This document shows, piece after piece, positions 50,811 to 59,765 of a DNA stretch of 64,000 nucleotides; the stretch's first letter is position 1; each line of letters opens with the position of its first letter. The DNA is from Variovorax guangxiensis (GTDB taxonomy: Bacteria; Pseudomonadota; Gammaproteobacteria; Burkholderiales; Burkholderiaceae_C). A model generated the notes under the pieces. That model did no database searches. It had not been told where the DNA came from and worked only from the letters and a program-made list of their open reading frames with translations. The stretch covers positions 124,001-188,000 of the forward strand of contig NZ_RXFT01000009.1 of NCBI RefSeq assembly GCF_003952165.1, in the 5' to 3' direction. The position numbers and the translations under genes are program-made.

Positions 50811-52922
50811 ATGGATTTCTTCTCGTCCCAGGCCGAATCGCTCTCGGCCCTGTTCGCGCCAAGCTCCATCGCGGTGGTCGGCGCCTCGTCCAGCCCGCAG
50901 AAGATCGGCGGCATCCCCATCGACTACCAGCGCCGCTTCGGCTTCCACGGCGCGCTCTATCCGGTCAACCCCAAAGCCGATCGCATCCAGGAGCTGCAGG
51001 CCTGGCCCGACCTGCGGTCCATCGGCAAGCCGGTGGACCTGGCCATCCTCGCCGTGCCCGCAGCGCTGGTCGACGGCGCGCTCGACGACGCCATCGCCGC
51101 GAAGGTGAAGGGCGTGGTGCTGTTCTCGTCGGGCTTCGCCGAGACCGGCGCCGAGGGCGCGGCCGCGCAGGCGCGGCTGGGCGACAAGGCGCGCGCGGCC
51201 GGGGTGCGGCTCATCGGGCCCAACTGCCTGGGCTTCATGAACATCGCGCGCAATGTCTACGCGACCTTCTCGCCGGCGCCCGGCGTGGGCCGCGTGGCGG
51301 CAGGGCGCATCGGGCTGGTGAGCCAGTCGGGCGCGTTCGGCGCGTACGCGTACTCGATGGCGCGCGCGCGCGGCGTGGGCCTGTCGCTGTGGGCCACCAC
51401 CGGCAACGAGGCCGACGTGCAGTTCGCCGACTGCCTCGCCTGGCTGGCGCAGGACCCGGCCACCGACGTGATCATGGGCTACATGGAAGGCTGCCGCGAC
51501 GGCCCTCGCCTGCGCGCCGCGCTGGCCCTCGCGCAGGCGAACGGCAAGCCGGTGGTGATGGTCAAGGTCGGCAGCACGGCGCTTGGCGCGCAGGCCGCGG
51601 CCTCGCACACCGCCGCGCTGGCAGGCGACGACGCGGTGTATGACGCTGTGTTCCGCCAGTACGGCGTGCTGCGCGCGCGCAATCTCACCGAGTTCTTCGA
51701 CCTGGCCCACAGCGCGGCCGTGGCCGGCCGGCCGCGCGACCGCTCGATCGGCCTCTTCACGCTCTCGGGCGGCGTGGGCGCGCTGATGGCCGACGAGGCT
51801 TCGGCACAGGGCCTGGACGTGCAGCCGCTGAGCGATGCGGCGCAGGACACGCTGCGCAGCTGGGTGCCCTTCGCGGCGCCGCGCAACCCGGTCGACATCA
51901 CCGGGCAGGTCACCAACGACATGAGCCTGCTGGAGCGCAGCGCCCGTGTGATGCTCGACGACCGGGGCTTCGCATCGTGGATGGGCTTCCTCGCGGCCGC
52001 GGGCGCGTCGGACGCCTTCTGGCCGGTGCTGCGCGAACTGGTGGGCTCGCTGCGCGCGGCCTATCCCGACACGCTGCTGGCCATCAGCACGCTGCTGGCG
52101 CCCGAGCGCCGCGCGGAGCTGGAAGCGATGCGCTGCCTGGTGTTCGCCGATCCCTCGGACGGCATCCGCACGATCGCCGCGCTGGCCGGATTGAAGACCG
52201 GCGTGCGGCCTTCGACGGTCCCGGCTCTCGCCTCGAATCCGCTGAAGCTGTCCCCCGGCGCCATGTCCGAGCCCGACGCGCTGGCGCTGCTTGCCGAGGC
52301 CGGCGTGCCGGTGGTCGAGCACCGGGTGGTGCACAGCGCCGACGAGGCGGCCACAGCCGCCGAAGCCATCGGCGACGCAGTGGTGGTGAAGATCGTGAGC
52401 GCGGACATCCCGCACAAGTCGGACGTCGGCGGCGTGGCGCTCGGGCTGCGCGGCGCGGCGCAGGCAAAGGCTGCTTTCGAGCGCACGCGCGACCGGGCAC
52501 TCACCGCGCGGCCCGACGCACGGCTCGACGGCGCACTGGTGGCGCGCATGCTGACAGGCGGCGTCGAGTGCATCGCGGGCGTGCACCGCGACCCGGTGTT
52601 CGGGCCGGTGCTGATGTTCGGCCTGGGCGGCATCCACGTCGAGACGCTGCGCGACGTGTCGCTGCGCGCGCTGCCGATCACGCGCGACGACGCGCTGGCC
52701 ATGGTGCGCGAGCTGCGCGCCTTCGCGATCCTCGACGGCGCGCGCGGGCGTGCGCCGGTCGATCTCGAATCGATCGCCGATGCCCTGTGCGCGCTGGCGG
52801 ACTTCGCGCTGCGCGCAGGCGATTCGCTCGACAGCGCCGAGATCAACCCGCTGATCGCGCGGCCGCGGGCCGACGGCGGCTGCGTGGCGGTCGATGCGCT
52901 GGTCGTCGGACGCGCCGCATGA
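50811..52922 (+). CDS. NDP-forming acyl-CoA synthetase (acetate--CoA ligase family)
   Basis: 703 residues. The N-terminal CoA-binding domain (SSIAVVGASSSPQKIGGIP, about 19-37), succinyl-CoA-ligase-like domain with the phospho-His region SHTAALAGDDAVYDAVFRQYG (about 265), and C-terminal ATP-grasp domain (IVSADIPHKSDVGGVALGL, then EINPLIARP) form the standard single-chain order. It converts an acid, ATP or ADP and CoA to acyl-CoA. Members of this type act on acetate, propionate, pimeloyl and various catabolic acids. It lies 24 bases after the porin gene. Confidence 0.9.
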   Translation: MDFFSSQAESLSALFAPSSIAVVGASSSPQKIGGIPIDYQRRFGFHGALYPVNPKADRIQELQAWPDLRSIGKPVDLAILAVPAALVDGALDDAIAAKVKGVVLFSSGFAETGAEGAAAQARLGDKARAAGVRLIGPNCLGFMNIARNVYATFSPAPGVGRVAAGRIGLVSQSGAFGAYAYSMARARGVGLSLWATTGNEADVQFADCLAWLAQDPATDVIMGYMEGCRDGPRLRAALALAQANGKPVVMVKVGSTALGAQAAASHTAALAGDDAVYDAVFRQYGVLRARNLTEFFDLAHSAAVAGRPRDRSIGLFTLSGGVGALMADEASAQGLDVQPLSDAAQDTLRSWVPFAAPRNPVDITGQVTNDMSLLERSARVMLDDRGFASWMGFLAAAGASDAFWPVLRELVGSLRAAYPDTLLAISTLLAPERRAELEAMRCLVFADPSDGIRTIAALAGLKTGVRPSTVPALASNPLKLSPGAMSEPDALALLAEAGVPVVEHRVVHSADEAATAAEAIGDAVVVKIVSADIPHKSDVGGVALGLRGAAQAKAAFERTRDRALTARPDARLDGALVARMLTGGVECIAGVHRDPVFGPVLMFGLGGIHVETLRDVSLRALPITRDDALAMVRELRAFAILDGARGRAPVDLESIADALCALADFALRAGDSLDSAEINPLIARPRADGGCVAVDALVVGRAA

Positions 52923-52944
52923 ACAACCACGGGAGACAGACCGC

Positions 52945-53925
52945 ATGACGACATCGAAGAGACAACTTGCCATGTTCGGCATCCTCGGCATTGGCACCGC
53001 CATCGCGCACGCCGAAGCGCCCTTTCCGTCGAAGCCGCTGCGCATCGTCGTGCAGTACCAGGCGGGCGGCTCCACCGACATCCTCGCGCGCATCGTGGCG
53101 GAGGGGCTGTCGAAGCGGCTGGGCCAGCCGGTGGTGGTCGAGAACCGCAGCGGCGCGGGCGGGATCATCGGCACCGACTACGTCGCCAAGAGCGCACCCG
53201 ACGGCTACACGCTGCTGCTGACGGTGCCGGGCCCGGTCACCGCGAACATGGTGCTCTACAGCACGCTGCCCTACGACCCGCGCACCGACCTGCGCATGGT
53301 CTCGGACATCGCCACCACGCGCACCGTGCTGGCCGTGCACCCCTCGGTGCCGGCGAAGGACTTCAGGAGCCTGATCGCCACGGTGAAGGCAGCGCCCGGC
53401 AAGTACACGATGGGCTCGTGGGGCCCGGGCACGCAGCCGCACCAGATCCAGGTCTACATGGACAAGACCTACGGCCTGCAGACGCTGCACGTGCCCTACA
53501 AGGGCGAGAGCCCGATGGCGGTGGACCTGATCAGCGGCGTCATCAACATGACGGTCGGCTCGGTCACCACGCTGCAGCCGTACATCGCGGCCGGCAAGCT
53601 GCGTGCGCTCGCGGTGGCCGGCCCGCGCCGCGCCAAGGCGCTGCCCGACGTGCCGACCTTCGCCGAGCAGGGCTACGCCGACGAGGTCTATGCGCTCACC
53701 GGCCCGACCTCGCTGATGGCGCCCGCGAAGACGCCCGACGCGGTGGTCGAGCGGCTGGGGCGCGAAGTCAGCGCGGTGATCCGCCAGCCCGAGGTCAGCC
53801 GCCGCATCGAGGAACTCGGCGCCGAGCCGGTGGGCAACCTGCCGGCCGAAGCCACCGCTGCCTACAAGGCGTTCCTTCCCGTGACGCTGCGGCTCACGCA
53901 GGCCACGGGCGTGAAGCTCGATTGA
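52945..53925 (+). CDS. Bug/TctC-family periplasmic solute receptor
   Basis: 326 residues with a signal peptide (about 1-23, ending HAEAPFP). The Bug-family landmarks are AEAPFPSKPLRIVVQYQAGG with the ligand loop GGSTDI and the pattern RSGAGGIIGTDYVAKSAPDG (about 65-84). It binds a carboxylate in the periplasm. The membrane partners TctA/TctB are not encoded in the window. It follows the acyl-CoA synthetase after 22 bases with GGGAGACAG as ribosome-binding site. Confidence 0.92.
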   Translation: MTTSKRQLAMFGILGIGTAIAHAEAPFPSKPLRIVVQYQAGGSTDILARIVAEGLSKRLGQPVVVENRSGAGGIIGTDYVAKSAPDGYTLLLTVPGPVTANMVLYSTLPYDPRTDLRMVSDIATTRTVLAVHPSVPAKDFRSLIATVKAAPGKYTMGSWGPGTQPHQIQVYMDKTYGLQTLHVPYKGESPMAVDLISGVINMTVGSVTTLQPYIAAGKLRALAVAGPRRAKALPDVPTFAEQGYADEVYALTGPTSLMAPAKTPDAVVERLGREVSAVIRQPEVSRRIEELGAEPVGNLPAEATAAYKAFLPVTLRLTQATGVKLD

Positions 53926-53959
53926 ACCGATCCATGAACTCCAGCAAAGAGACATCCCG

Positions 53960-55342
53960 ATGACCGCTCCCGATTCCACCGTCACTGCCGCGCGCAAGGC
54001 GCTGGCCCGCTCCATCGGCCTGGCCGCCTTCGTCTACGGCTATCCGCTCACCGAGACCTACCGCACCTGCGCGATGCAGACCGCGCCCCGGGGCGAGCGC
54101 CGCACCGGCGCCTCGCACGGTTCGGACGTGCGCGCGCCGGTGAACACGCTGCATCACGCGCCGCGCCCGTCCACAGATGAGGACCGCGACGTGGTGACGC
54201 CGGCCAACGACCTGCTCTACACCATCGCCTGGGTGCACCTGGCGCAGGGGCCGATGCTGCTGACCGTGCCCGCGTCGTCGCGCCACCCGGGCCGCTACTT
54301 CGTGCTGCCGCTGTACGACGCCTACACCGAGAACTTCGAGAACCTGGGCCCGCGCAACTGCAACCCGGAGGGCGAAACCGTGGTACTCGTCGGCCCGGGC
54401 GGCACGGTACCGCCGCAGCTCGCGGGCCATCGCGTGGTGCGCTGCCCGACCGATCTCGTCTGGCTGATCGGCCGCATCCTGGTCGGCGACGAGAGCGACT
54501 GGCCCGCCGCGCGCGCGCTGCAATCGGAGATCAAACTGGAGCCCGCCCCCGGCACGGTGCCGCAGGGCCGCCCCTCCGCCATCGAGCACTGGGCCGGCCC
54601 GCCGGTGGATGCCATGGCCGCCGCCTTCGAGAACGGCGAGCCGGCCGCGCAGGTGGCGCCGCGCTTCTTCACCAACATGTGCCTGGAGCTCGCGGAGGCG
54701 CCGGGCCGCGTGGAAGACCGGGCGCTGGTGGCCTGGTTCGGTCAGGCAGGGCTGCGGCCGGACGCCGCCTTCTCTTGGGACACGCTGGACGAGCCCGCGC
54801 GCGAAGGGCTGATCGAAGGTTTTGCCGAAGGCGTGCAGCTGGTAGGTGCCGCGGGCCGCAACCGCCGCCCCAAGCCCTGGTCGATGACGCCTTCCACCGG
54901 CCGCTACGGCAACGAGTTCCTCGGCCGCGCCCGCACCGCCTACCTGGGCCTGGGCGCGCTGGCCACCAGCGAGGCGGTGTACGCCGCCGCGCACTACGAC
55001 GAGAAGCAGGAACCGCTGGACGGCCAGCGCAGCTACACGATGCGCTTCGAGGCCGATGACCTGCCGCCCGCGGACGCCTTCTGGTCGGTGACGCTCTACG
55101 ACGCCGACCGTTTCCTCTACCCCAACGAGATCAAACGACATGCGATCGGCGACCGCACGCCCGGACTGAAGCGCGCGGCCGACGGCAGCCTGGAGCTCAG
55201 CCTGAGCCACGCACGCCCTGCCGACACATCCAACTGGCTGCCCGCGCCGGCCGGCCGCTTCTACCTGATCCTGCGCATGTACTACCCGCGCGAAGGCGTG
55301 CAGAGCTGGCGCATTCCCGCCCTGCAGGCGCGGGAGGCCTGA
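53960..55342 (+). CDS. DUF1254/DUF1214 domain protein (copy 1)
   Basis: 460 residues. The DUF1254 N-terminal part (AFVYGYPLTETYRT, then VVTPANDLLYTIAWVHLAQG) and the DUF1214 C-terminal part (AYLGLGALATSEAVY, YDEKQEPLDGQRSYTMRF, then LPPADAFWSVTLYD) are complete. The biochemical function of this family is unknown; it often appears in gene clusters with Bug receptors and hydrolases. No signal peptide is evident. It is followed after three bases by a second member of the same family. Confidence 0.88.
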   Translation: MTAPDSTVTAARKALARSIGLAAFVYGYPLTETYRTCAMQTAPRGERRTGASHGSDVRAPVNTLHHAPRPSTDEDRDVVTPANDLLYTIAWVHLAQGPMLLTVPASSRHPGRYFVLPLYDAYTENFENLGPRNCNPEGETVVLVGPGGTVPPQLAGHRVVRCPTDLVWLIGRILVGDESDWPAARALQSEIKLEPAPGTVPQGRPSAIEHWAGPPVDAMAAAFENGEPAAQVAPRFFTNMCLELAEAPGRVEDRALVAWFGQAGLRPDAAFSWDTLDEPAREGLIEGFAEGVQLVGAAGRNRRPKPWSMTPSTGRYGNEFLGRARTAYLGLGALATSEAVYAAAHYDEKQEPLDGQRSYTMRFEADDLPPADAFWSVTLYDADRFLYPNEIKRHAIGDRTPGLKRAADGSLELSLSHARPADTSNWLPAPAGRFYLILRMYYPREGVQSWRIPALQAREA

Positions 55343-55345
55343 GCG

Positions 55346-56689
55346 ATGCAGACGACAACCATCGACGACGAACTGCGCACGCTGGCCGAGGAGGCCGTCG
55401 TCTACGCCTTTCCGCTCTACGAGATGAGCCGCATGCGCGCCGCCACCTCGCCGCAACGCACCGACAGCGCCGGCGAAGCGCCCAAGCCCCATCGCTGGTG
55501 CAACGTGTTCACCCACGCGCGCCAGCTGCTGGGCGCGGGCAAGAGCCGCGTGGTGACGCCGAACAACGACACGCTCTACACCAACGCATGGCTGGACCTG
55601 GGCGACGGCCCGCTGGTGATCGACGTGCCCGACACGGCCGGGCGCTACTACGTGCTGGGCCTGCTGGACTTCTACACGAACCCCTTCGCGCACATCGGCC
55701 AGCGGCTCACGGGCACGGCCGCGCGCTCCTTCCTCGTCACGCCTCCGGGCTGGCGCGGAGAAGTGCCGGCCGCGTTCGCGCAACCCGGCTCGCACATTGA
55801 GGCGCCGACGCGCTGGCTGTGGGTCATCGGCCGCATCCTGGTCGACGGACCGGGCGATGTGCCCGCAGTCAATGCGCTGCAGGATGGCTTCGTCGTGCGC
55901 ACGCTCGGCGACTGGCGGGCCGGCAAGGCGGCATCGATGCCGAAGCACTTCGACCCGGCCTGCGACCCGAAGGCGCCGCTGGGCGCCGAGCACTTCGCCA
56001 CCCAGGTGAACCGCGCGCTGCGCGAGAACCTGCCGCCCGCGCGCGATGCCGCGCTGCTCGCCCGCTTCACGCGGCTCGGGCTGGGCCCCGATGCCGGCAA
56101 TCCCGACGAAACGCAGCTCGGCCTGCTGCAGGACGCGCTCGATGCCGTGCTGCCGCGCCTGCGCAATGCGCAGTCGGGCACCACGGCGCCTTCGGGCTGG
56201 GTGCAGATGCCGCTGGTCGAAGGCAGCTTCGGCGACGACCACCTGGCGCGCGCGCTGGTCGCGCTCAAGTACATCGGCATGCTCGAGAGCCGCGAGGCGA
56301 CCTATCCGCTGGCCTGGCACGACGCCACGGGGCGCAAGCTCGACGGCAGCGGCCGCTACACACTGCGCTTCGCGCCGGGCGCGCTGCCGCCGGTCGAAGC
56401 CTTCTGGTCGCTCACGATGTACGACAGCCGCGACTACATGCTGGTGGACAACCCCATCGACCGCTACGCCATCGGCGACCGCACGCCGGCGCTGCGCCGC
56501 GATGCGGACGGCGGGCTCACGCTGCACATCCAGCATGCGAGCCCCGAGGGCGAGACCGCGCAGGCGAACTGGCTGCCGGCGCCCGCCGGCGATTTCTATC
56601 TGTGCCTGCGCGCCTATGTGCCGCGCGAGGAAATGCTGGACGGCCGCTATGCGCTGCCGGCGCTGGTGCGTATCGGGGAGGCCGCATGA
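55346..56689 (+). CDS. DUF1254/DUF1214 domain protein (copy 2)
   Basis: 447 residues, paralogous to the previous gene: AVVYAFPLYEMSRMRA and VVTPNNDTLYTNAWLDLGDGP at the N-terminus, ATYPLAWHDATGRKLDGSG and LPPVEAFWSLTMYD at the C-terminus. The two copies are clearly diverged and may form a heteromer; this is inference from adjacency. No signal peptide is evident. The stop overlaps the start of the metallo-hydrolase gene (ATGA). Confidence 0.88.
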   Translation: MQTTTIDDELRTLAEEAVVYAFPLYEMSRMRAATSPQRTDSAGEAPKPHRWCNVFTHARQLLGAGKSRVVTPNNDTLYTNAWLDLGDGPLVIDVPDTAGRYYVLGLLDFYTNPFAHIGQRLTGTAARSFLVTPPGWRGEVPAAFAQPGSHIEAPTRWLWVIGRILVDGPGDVPAVNALQDGFVVRTLGDWRAGKAASMPKHFDPACDPKAPLGAEHFATQVNRALRENLPPARDAALLARFTRLGLGPDAGNPDETQLGLLQDALDAVLPRLRNAQSGTTAPSGWVQMPLVEGSFGDDHLARALVALKYIGMLESREATYPLAWHDATGRKLDGSGRYTLRFAPGALPPVEAFWSLTMYDSRDYMLVDNPIDRYAIGDRTPALRRDADGGLTLHIQHASPEGETAQANWLPAPAGDFYLCLRAYVPREEMLDGRYALPALVRIGEAA

Positions 56690-57957
56690 GCACCAACAAC
56701 GGTACGGGCAACACTGAACAGGAAAAGCCCTTCCTCATCGTCGGCACGGGCACCGAGACGGTTGCGCCGGGGCTGCACATCCTGCGCGGGCAGGGGCAGT
56801 CCTTCGTGGCCGAGACCGATGCCGGCCTCGTGGTGATCGACGCCGGGCCAGGCGGCGCGGTGACGCAGGGCATGATCGACGCGGTGCGCCAGCTCAGCAA
56901 CGCGCCGCTGCATGCGCTGTGCTTCAGCCACGGGCACGTGGGCTACAACTCCGGCGTGCCGATGTGGCTCGCGCATGCCGCGCAGCGCGGGGATGCGCCG
57001 CCGCGCGTCATCGCGCACCGCAACGTGCCGAAGCGCCATGCGCGCTACCGCGAGACCGAGGCGCTGCAGCACCGCATGGCGGAGATCCAGTTCAACCGGC
57101 CCGCCGGCTTCTTCGACCACCGGCTCGCCATGCATCCGCCCACGGAGACCTTCGACGACCGGCTGCAGATCGGCCAGGGCGACAGCCGCATCGAGCTGCG
57201 CTGGGCACCTTCGGAGACCGACGACGCGATCGCGCTGTGGAGCCCGTCACAGCGCGTGCTGTACGGCGGCGCGGCGCTGATCGACTCGATTCCCAACATC
57301 GGCACGCCGTTTCGCACGATGCGCGACACGGTGCGCTGGGCCGACACGCTCGAAGCGCTCGCCGCGCTCGGTGCGCGCAAGGCGGTGCGCGAGTTCGGCG
57401 CCACGCTCGAAGGCGAGGAGCAGGTGCGGCACGTGCTCACGCACACCGCGCGCGCGCTGCGCTGGCTGCGCGCCGAGGTCGTGCGGCTGATGAACGAGGG
57501 GCACAACGAGCGCGGCGTGCTGGCGCGCATGCGCTTTCCCGACGAGCTGTTCGGCGTCGAGTGGATGAAGCCCACCTATGGCGACCCCGGCTACATCGTG
57601 CGCGACATCTACCGCTCGGAGAACGGCTGGTGGGACCGCAACCCGACCTCGCTGCATCCCGAGGCGCCCGAGACCATCGGCCGGGCCGTGGCGGAGGCCA
57701 TCACCGACAAGCGCGGCGTGATCGTGCGGGCGTGCGGCTTCGCGAAGGAAGGCCGCTGGCAGCTCGCGCTGCACGTGATCGACCTGCTGGCCACGGCCGA
57801 GGGCGACGCGCCCGAGATCGTGGAGGCGCGCTCGCTGAAGGCCGAATGGCTGCGCGAGCGCGCGCGGCAGGTGCCGAGTTACGTCTCGCGCAACCTGTAT
57901 CGCGTGGGCGCGGACATGATCGAGCAGGGAACGCAGGCGCGCTTCGGCATCCACTGA
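56686..57957 (+). CDS. MBL-fold hydrolase, alkylsulfatase-like, with unusual metal motif
   Basis: 423 residues. An N-terminal metallo-beta-lactamase domain (ETDAGLVVIDAGPGGAVTQG, about 41-60) is followed by an alkylsulfatase-type dimerisation domain (YIVRDIYRSENGWWDRNPTS, about 303-322). The motif expected as H-x-H-x-D-H reads SHGHVGYNSG (about 84-93): the Asp is Gly and the third His is Tyr, so a binuclear zinc site of the usual kind cannot form exactly as in SdsA1. A sulfate-ester or related hydrolase role is possible but weakened by this. It is the sixth gene of the porin cluster. Confidence 0.82.
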   Translation: MSTNNGTGNTEQEKPFLIVGTGTETVAPGLHILRGQGQSFVAETDAGLVVIDAGPGGAVTQGMIDAVRQLSNAPLHALCFSHGHVGYNSGVPMWLAHAAQRGDAPPRVIAHRNVPKRHARYRETEALQHRMAEIQFNRPAGFFDHRLAMHPPTETFDDRLQIGQGDSRIELRWAPSETDDAIALWSPSQRVLYGGAALIDSIPNIGTPFRTMRDTVRWADTLEALAALGARKAVREFGATLEGEEQVRHVLTHTARALRWLRAEVVRLMNEGHNERGVLARMRFPDELFGVEWMKPTYGDPGYIVRDIYRSENGWWDRNPTSLHPEAPETIGRAVAEAITDKRGVIVRACGFAKEGRWQLALHVIDLLATAEGDAPEIVEARSLKAEWLRERARQVPSYVSRNLYRVGADMIEQGTQARFGIH

Positions 57958-57963
57958 CAAACA

Positions 57964-57988
57964 GGTAGATAGATAGAGAGTAGAGAGA
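57964..57988 (+). repeat. Short GATA/GAGA-type tandem tract
   Basis: GGTAGATAGATAGAGAGTAG continues as AGAGA, a purine-rich tract of four-base units immediately before the ribosome-binding site (AGGAGA, 57991-57996) of the second Bug receptor gene. Slippage here could change spacing upstream of the site. Confidence 0.5.
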
Positions 57989-58002
57989 CCAGGAGACAAG
58001 AC

Positions 58003-59004
58003 ATGAGAAGCACAACACTCCTCCGACGCCATCTGCGCACCCTGGCCGTGGGGGCGCTCGCGGCATGGGCCGCAGCCTCCGGCCATGCGCAGGGCAGTGC
58101 CGACGCGTATCCCGACAAGCCGGTGACGCTGATCGTGCCGACGGCGGCAGCGGGCGGCACCGACACCATCTCGCGGCTGATCGCGGATGCGCTCTCCAAG
58201 TCGCTGAAGCAGCCCTTCATCATCGACAACCGCCCGGGCGCCAACGGCATCCTCGGCACCGAACTCGCGGCGCGCGCCACGCCCGACGGCTACAAGCTGC
58301 TGTTCACCTACGCGGCGGCGATGGTGGTGAACCCCAGCCTCTACAGGAAGCTGCCCTACGACCCGCTGAAGGACTTCGCGCCCGTGGCGCAGATCGGGCG
58401 CGGCGGCAACCTGCTGCTTGTGCGGCCGGACCTGCCGGTGAAGACGCTCAAGGAATTCGTCGCCTATGCCAAGGCCCGCCCCGGCAAGCTCAACTATTGC
58501 TCGTGGGGCAGCGGCTCCGGCGGCCACCTCGCGATGGAGAGCCTCAAGAAGCAGGCCGGCCTGTCGATGACGCACGTGCCCTACAAGGGCAGCGGCCCCT
58601 GCGTGCAGGACCTGATGGGCGGGCAGGTGGATGCGGCCTTCGCCGACATGTCGTCCACGGTGGAACTGGTGCGCGCCGGGCGCCTGAAGGCGCTGGCCAA
58701 CAGCGGCCCCTCGCGCGTCCCGATGCTGCCCGACGTGCCGACGATGACCGAGGCCGGCTACCCCTTCGGCAATTACTCGTGGTACGGCGTGCTGGCGCCC
58801 GCGAAGACGCCGCCGGCCATCGTGAAGAAGCTCAACGCGGCGGTGAACCAGGTGCTGAAGGACCCGGCCGTGGTGCAGCGGCTGCGCGAACTGAACTTCA
58901 CCGACCTGCCGCAGAACACGCCCGAGCAGTTCGCCGCGACGATGCAGAAGGACCTGCACGACTGGAGCGTGCTGGTGAAGGACATCGGGCTCACGCTGGA
59001 GTGA
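58003..59004 (+). CDS. Bug/TctC-family periplasmic solute receptor (second copy)
   Basis: 333 residues with a signal peptide (about 1-30, ending GHAQGSADA). The Bug pattern YPDKPVTLIVPTAAAGGTD and RPGANGILGTELAARATPDG is complete. It binds a carboxylate in the periplasm and ends the porin cluster. It differs considerably from the receptor at 52945, so the two probably bind different ligands or compounds of one pathway. AGGAGA precedes the ATG by six bases, after a short GATA-type tract. Confidence 0.92.
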   Translation: MRSTTLLRRHLRTLAVGALAAWAAASGHAQGSADAYPDKPVTLIVPTAAAGGTDTISRLIADALSKSLKQPFIIDNRPGANGILGTELAARATPDGYKLLFTYAAAMVVNPSLYRKLPYDPLKDFAPVAQIGRGGNLLLVRPDLPVKTLKEFVAYAKARPGKLNYCSWGSGSGGHLAMESLKKQAGLSMTHVPYKGSGPCVQDLMGGQVDAAFADMSSTVELVRAGRLKALANSGPSRVPMLPDVPTMTEAGYPFGNYSWYGVLAPAKTPPAIVKKLNAAVNQVLKDPAVVQRLRELNFTDLPQNTPEQFAATMQKDLHDWSVLVKDIGLTLE

Positions 59005-59023
59005 AGCCCCGGCCGCGCCGGCC

Positions 59024-59596
59024 TTACTTGGCCAGCGACTTCAGCGCCAGCTTGATGCCCTCGCTCACCGCCACATCCTTGGGCAGTGCCTTCAGCGCGA
59101 GCGCGGCTTCCTTGTCGCTGTAGCCCAGCGCGACCAGCGCCTGCAGGATGTCGGCCTGCGCGTCGGAGGCGGCGTGCGCCGGCAGGCCGATGTCGGCGCC
59201 GAGCTTGCCCTTGAGCTCCAGCAGGAGCCGCTCGGCCGTCTTCTTGCCGATGCCCGGGATCTTCACCAGCCGGCCCAGCTCCTGCGTGGTGATCGCCTGC
59301 GAGAGCTCGCCCACGCTCATGCCCGAGAGCAGGCCCAGCGCGGTGCGCGGGCCCACGCCGGTGATCTTGATGAGCTGGCGGAAGGCGGCGCGCTCTTCCG
59401 CCGTGCCGAAGCCGTAGAGAATCTGCGCGTCCTCGCGCACGACGAAGTGCGTGAGCAGCGACACCTTGGTGCCGACGTTCGGCAGGTTGTAGAACGTGCT
59501 CATCGGCACGTCGACCTCGTAGCCGACGCCGTTGCAGTCCACCACCACCTGCGGCGGATTGCGCTCCGCCAGAATGCCGGTCAGTTTGCCTATCAT
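59024..59596 (-). CDS. ruvA: Holliday junction DNA helicase subunit RuvA
   Basis: 190 residues. The OB-fold N-terminus MIGKLTGILAERNPPQVVVD, two helix-hairpin-helix motifs (LIKITGVGPRTAL about 72-84 and LVKIPGIGKKTAERLL about 108-123), and a C-terminal RuvB-binding domain are intact. RuvA tetramers bind Holliday junctions and load RuvB (41074-42138). The start is three bases from the interspersed repeat copy 2, so its promoter must lie in or beyond that repeat. Confidence 0.97.
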   Translation of the reverse strand: MIGKLTGILAERNPPQVVVDCNGVGYEVDVPMSTFYNLPNVGTKVSLLTHFVVREDAQILYGFGTAEERAAFRQLIKITGVGPRTALGLLSGMSVGELSQAITTQELGRLVKIPGIGKKTAERLLLELKGKLGADIGLPAHAASDAQADILQALVALGYSDKEAALALKALPKDVAVSEGIKLALKSLAK

Positions 59597-59598
59597 TG

Positions 59599-59688
59599 GC
59601 TCCCCCCCGTTGCTTGCTCACTTCGTGTAGCCGCTTCCCCCCTCAAGGGGGCAACACCGGCGGCCCGGCAAAGCCGGTTCCGCGGTGT
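59599..59688. repeat. Interspersed hairpin repeat, copy 2
   Basis: A C-rich segment with GTTGCTTGCTCACTTCGTGT leads to two dyads: CCCCC-CTCAA-GGGGG and CACCGGCGGCCCGGC-AAA-GCCGGTTCCGCGGTG (59655-59687). The second hairpin is identical in its core to copy 1 at 46457-46489. It lies between divergent ruvA and phoH. Confidence 0.75.
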
Positions 59689-59765
59689 TCCCCGCCTTGG
59701 ACTGCGTTTTTTCGAGCGTGGCTGGTCTTGCATAGGGCTGCCGATTAGATGGAAATGGATACCGC

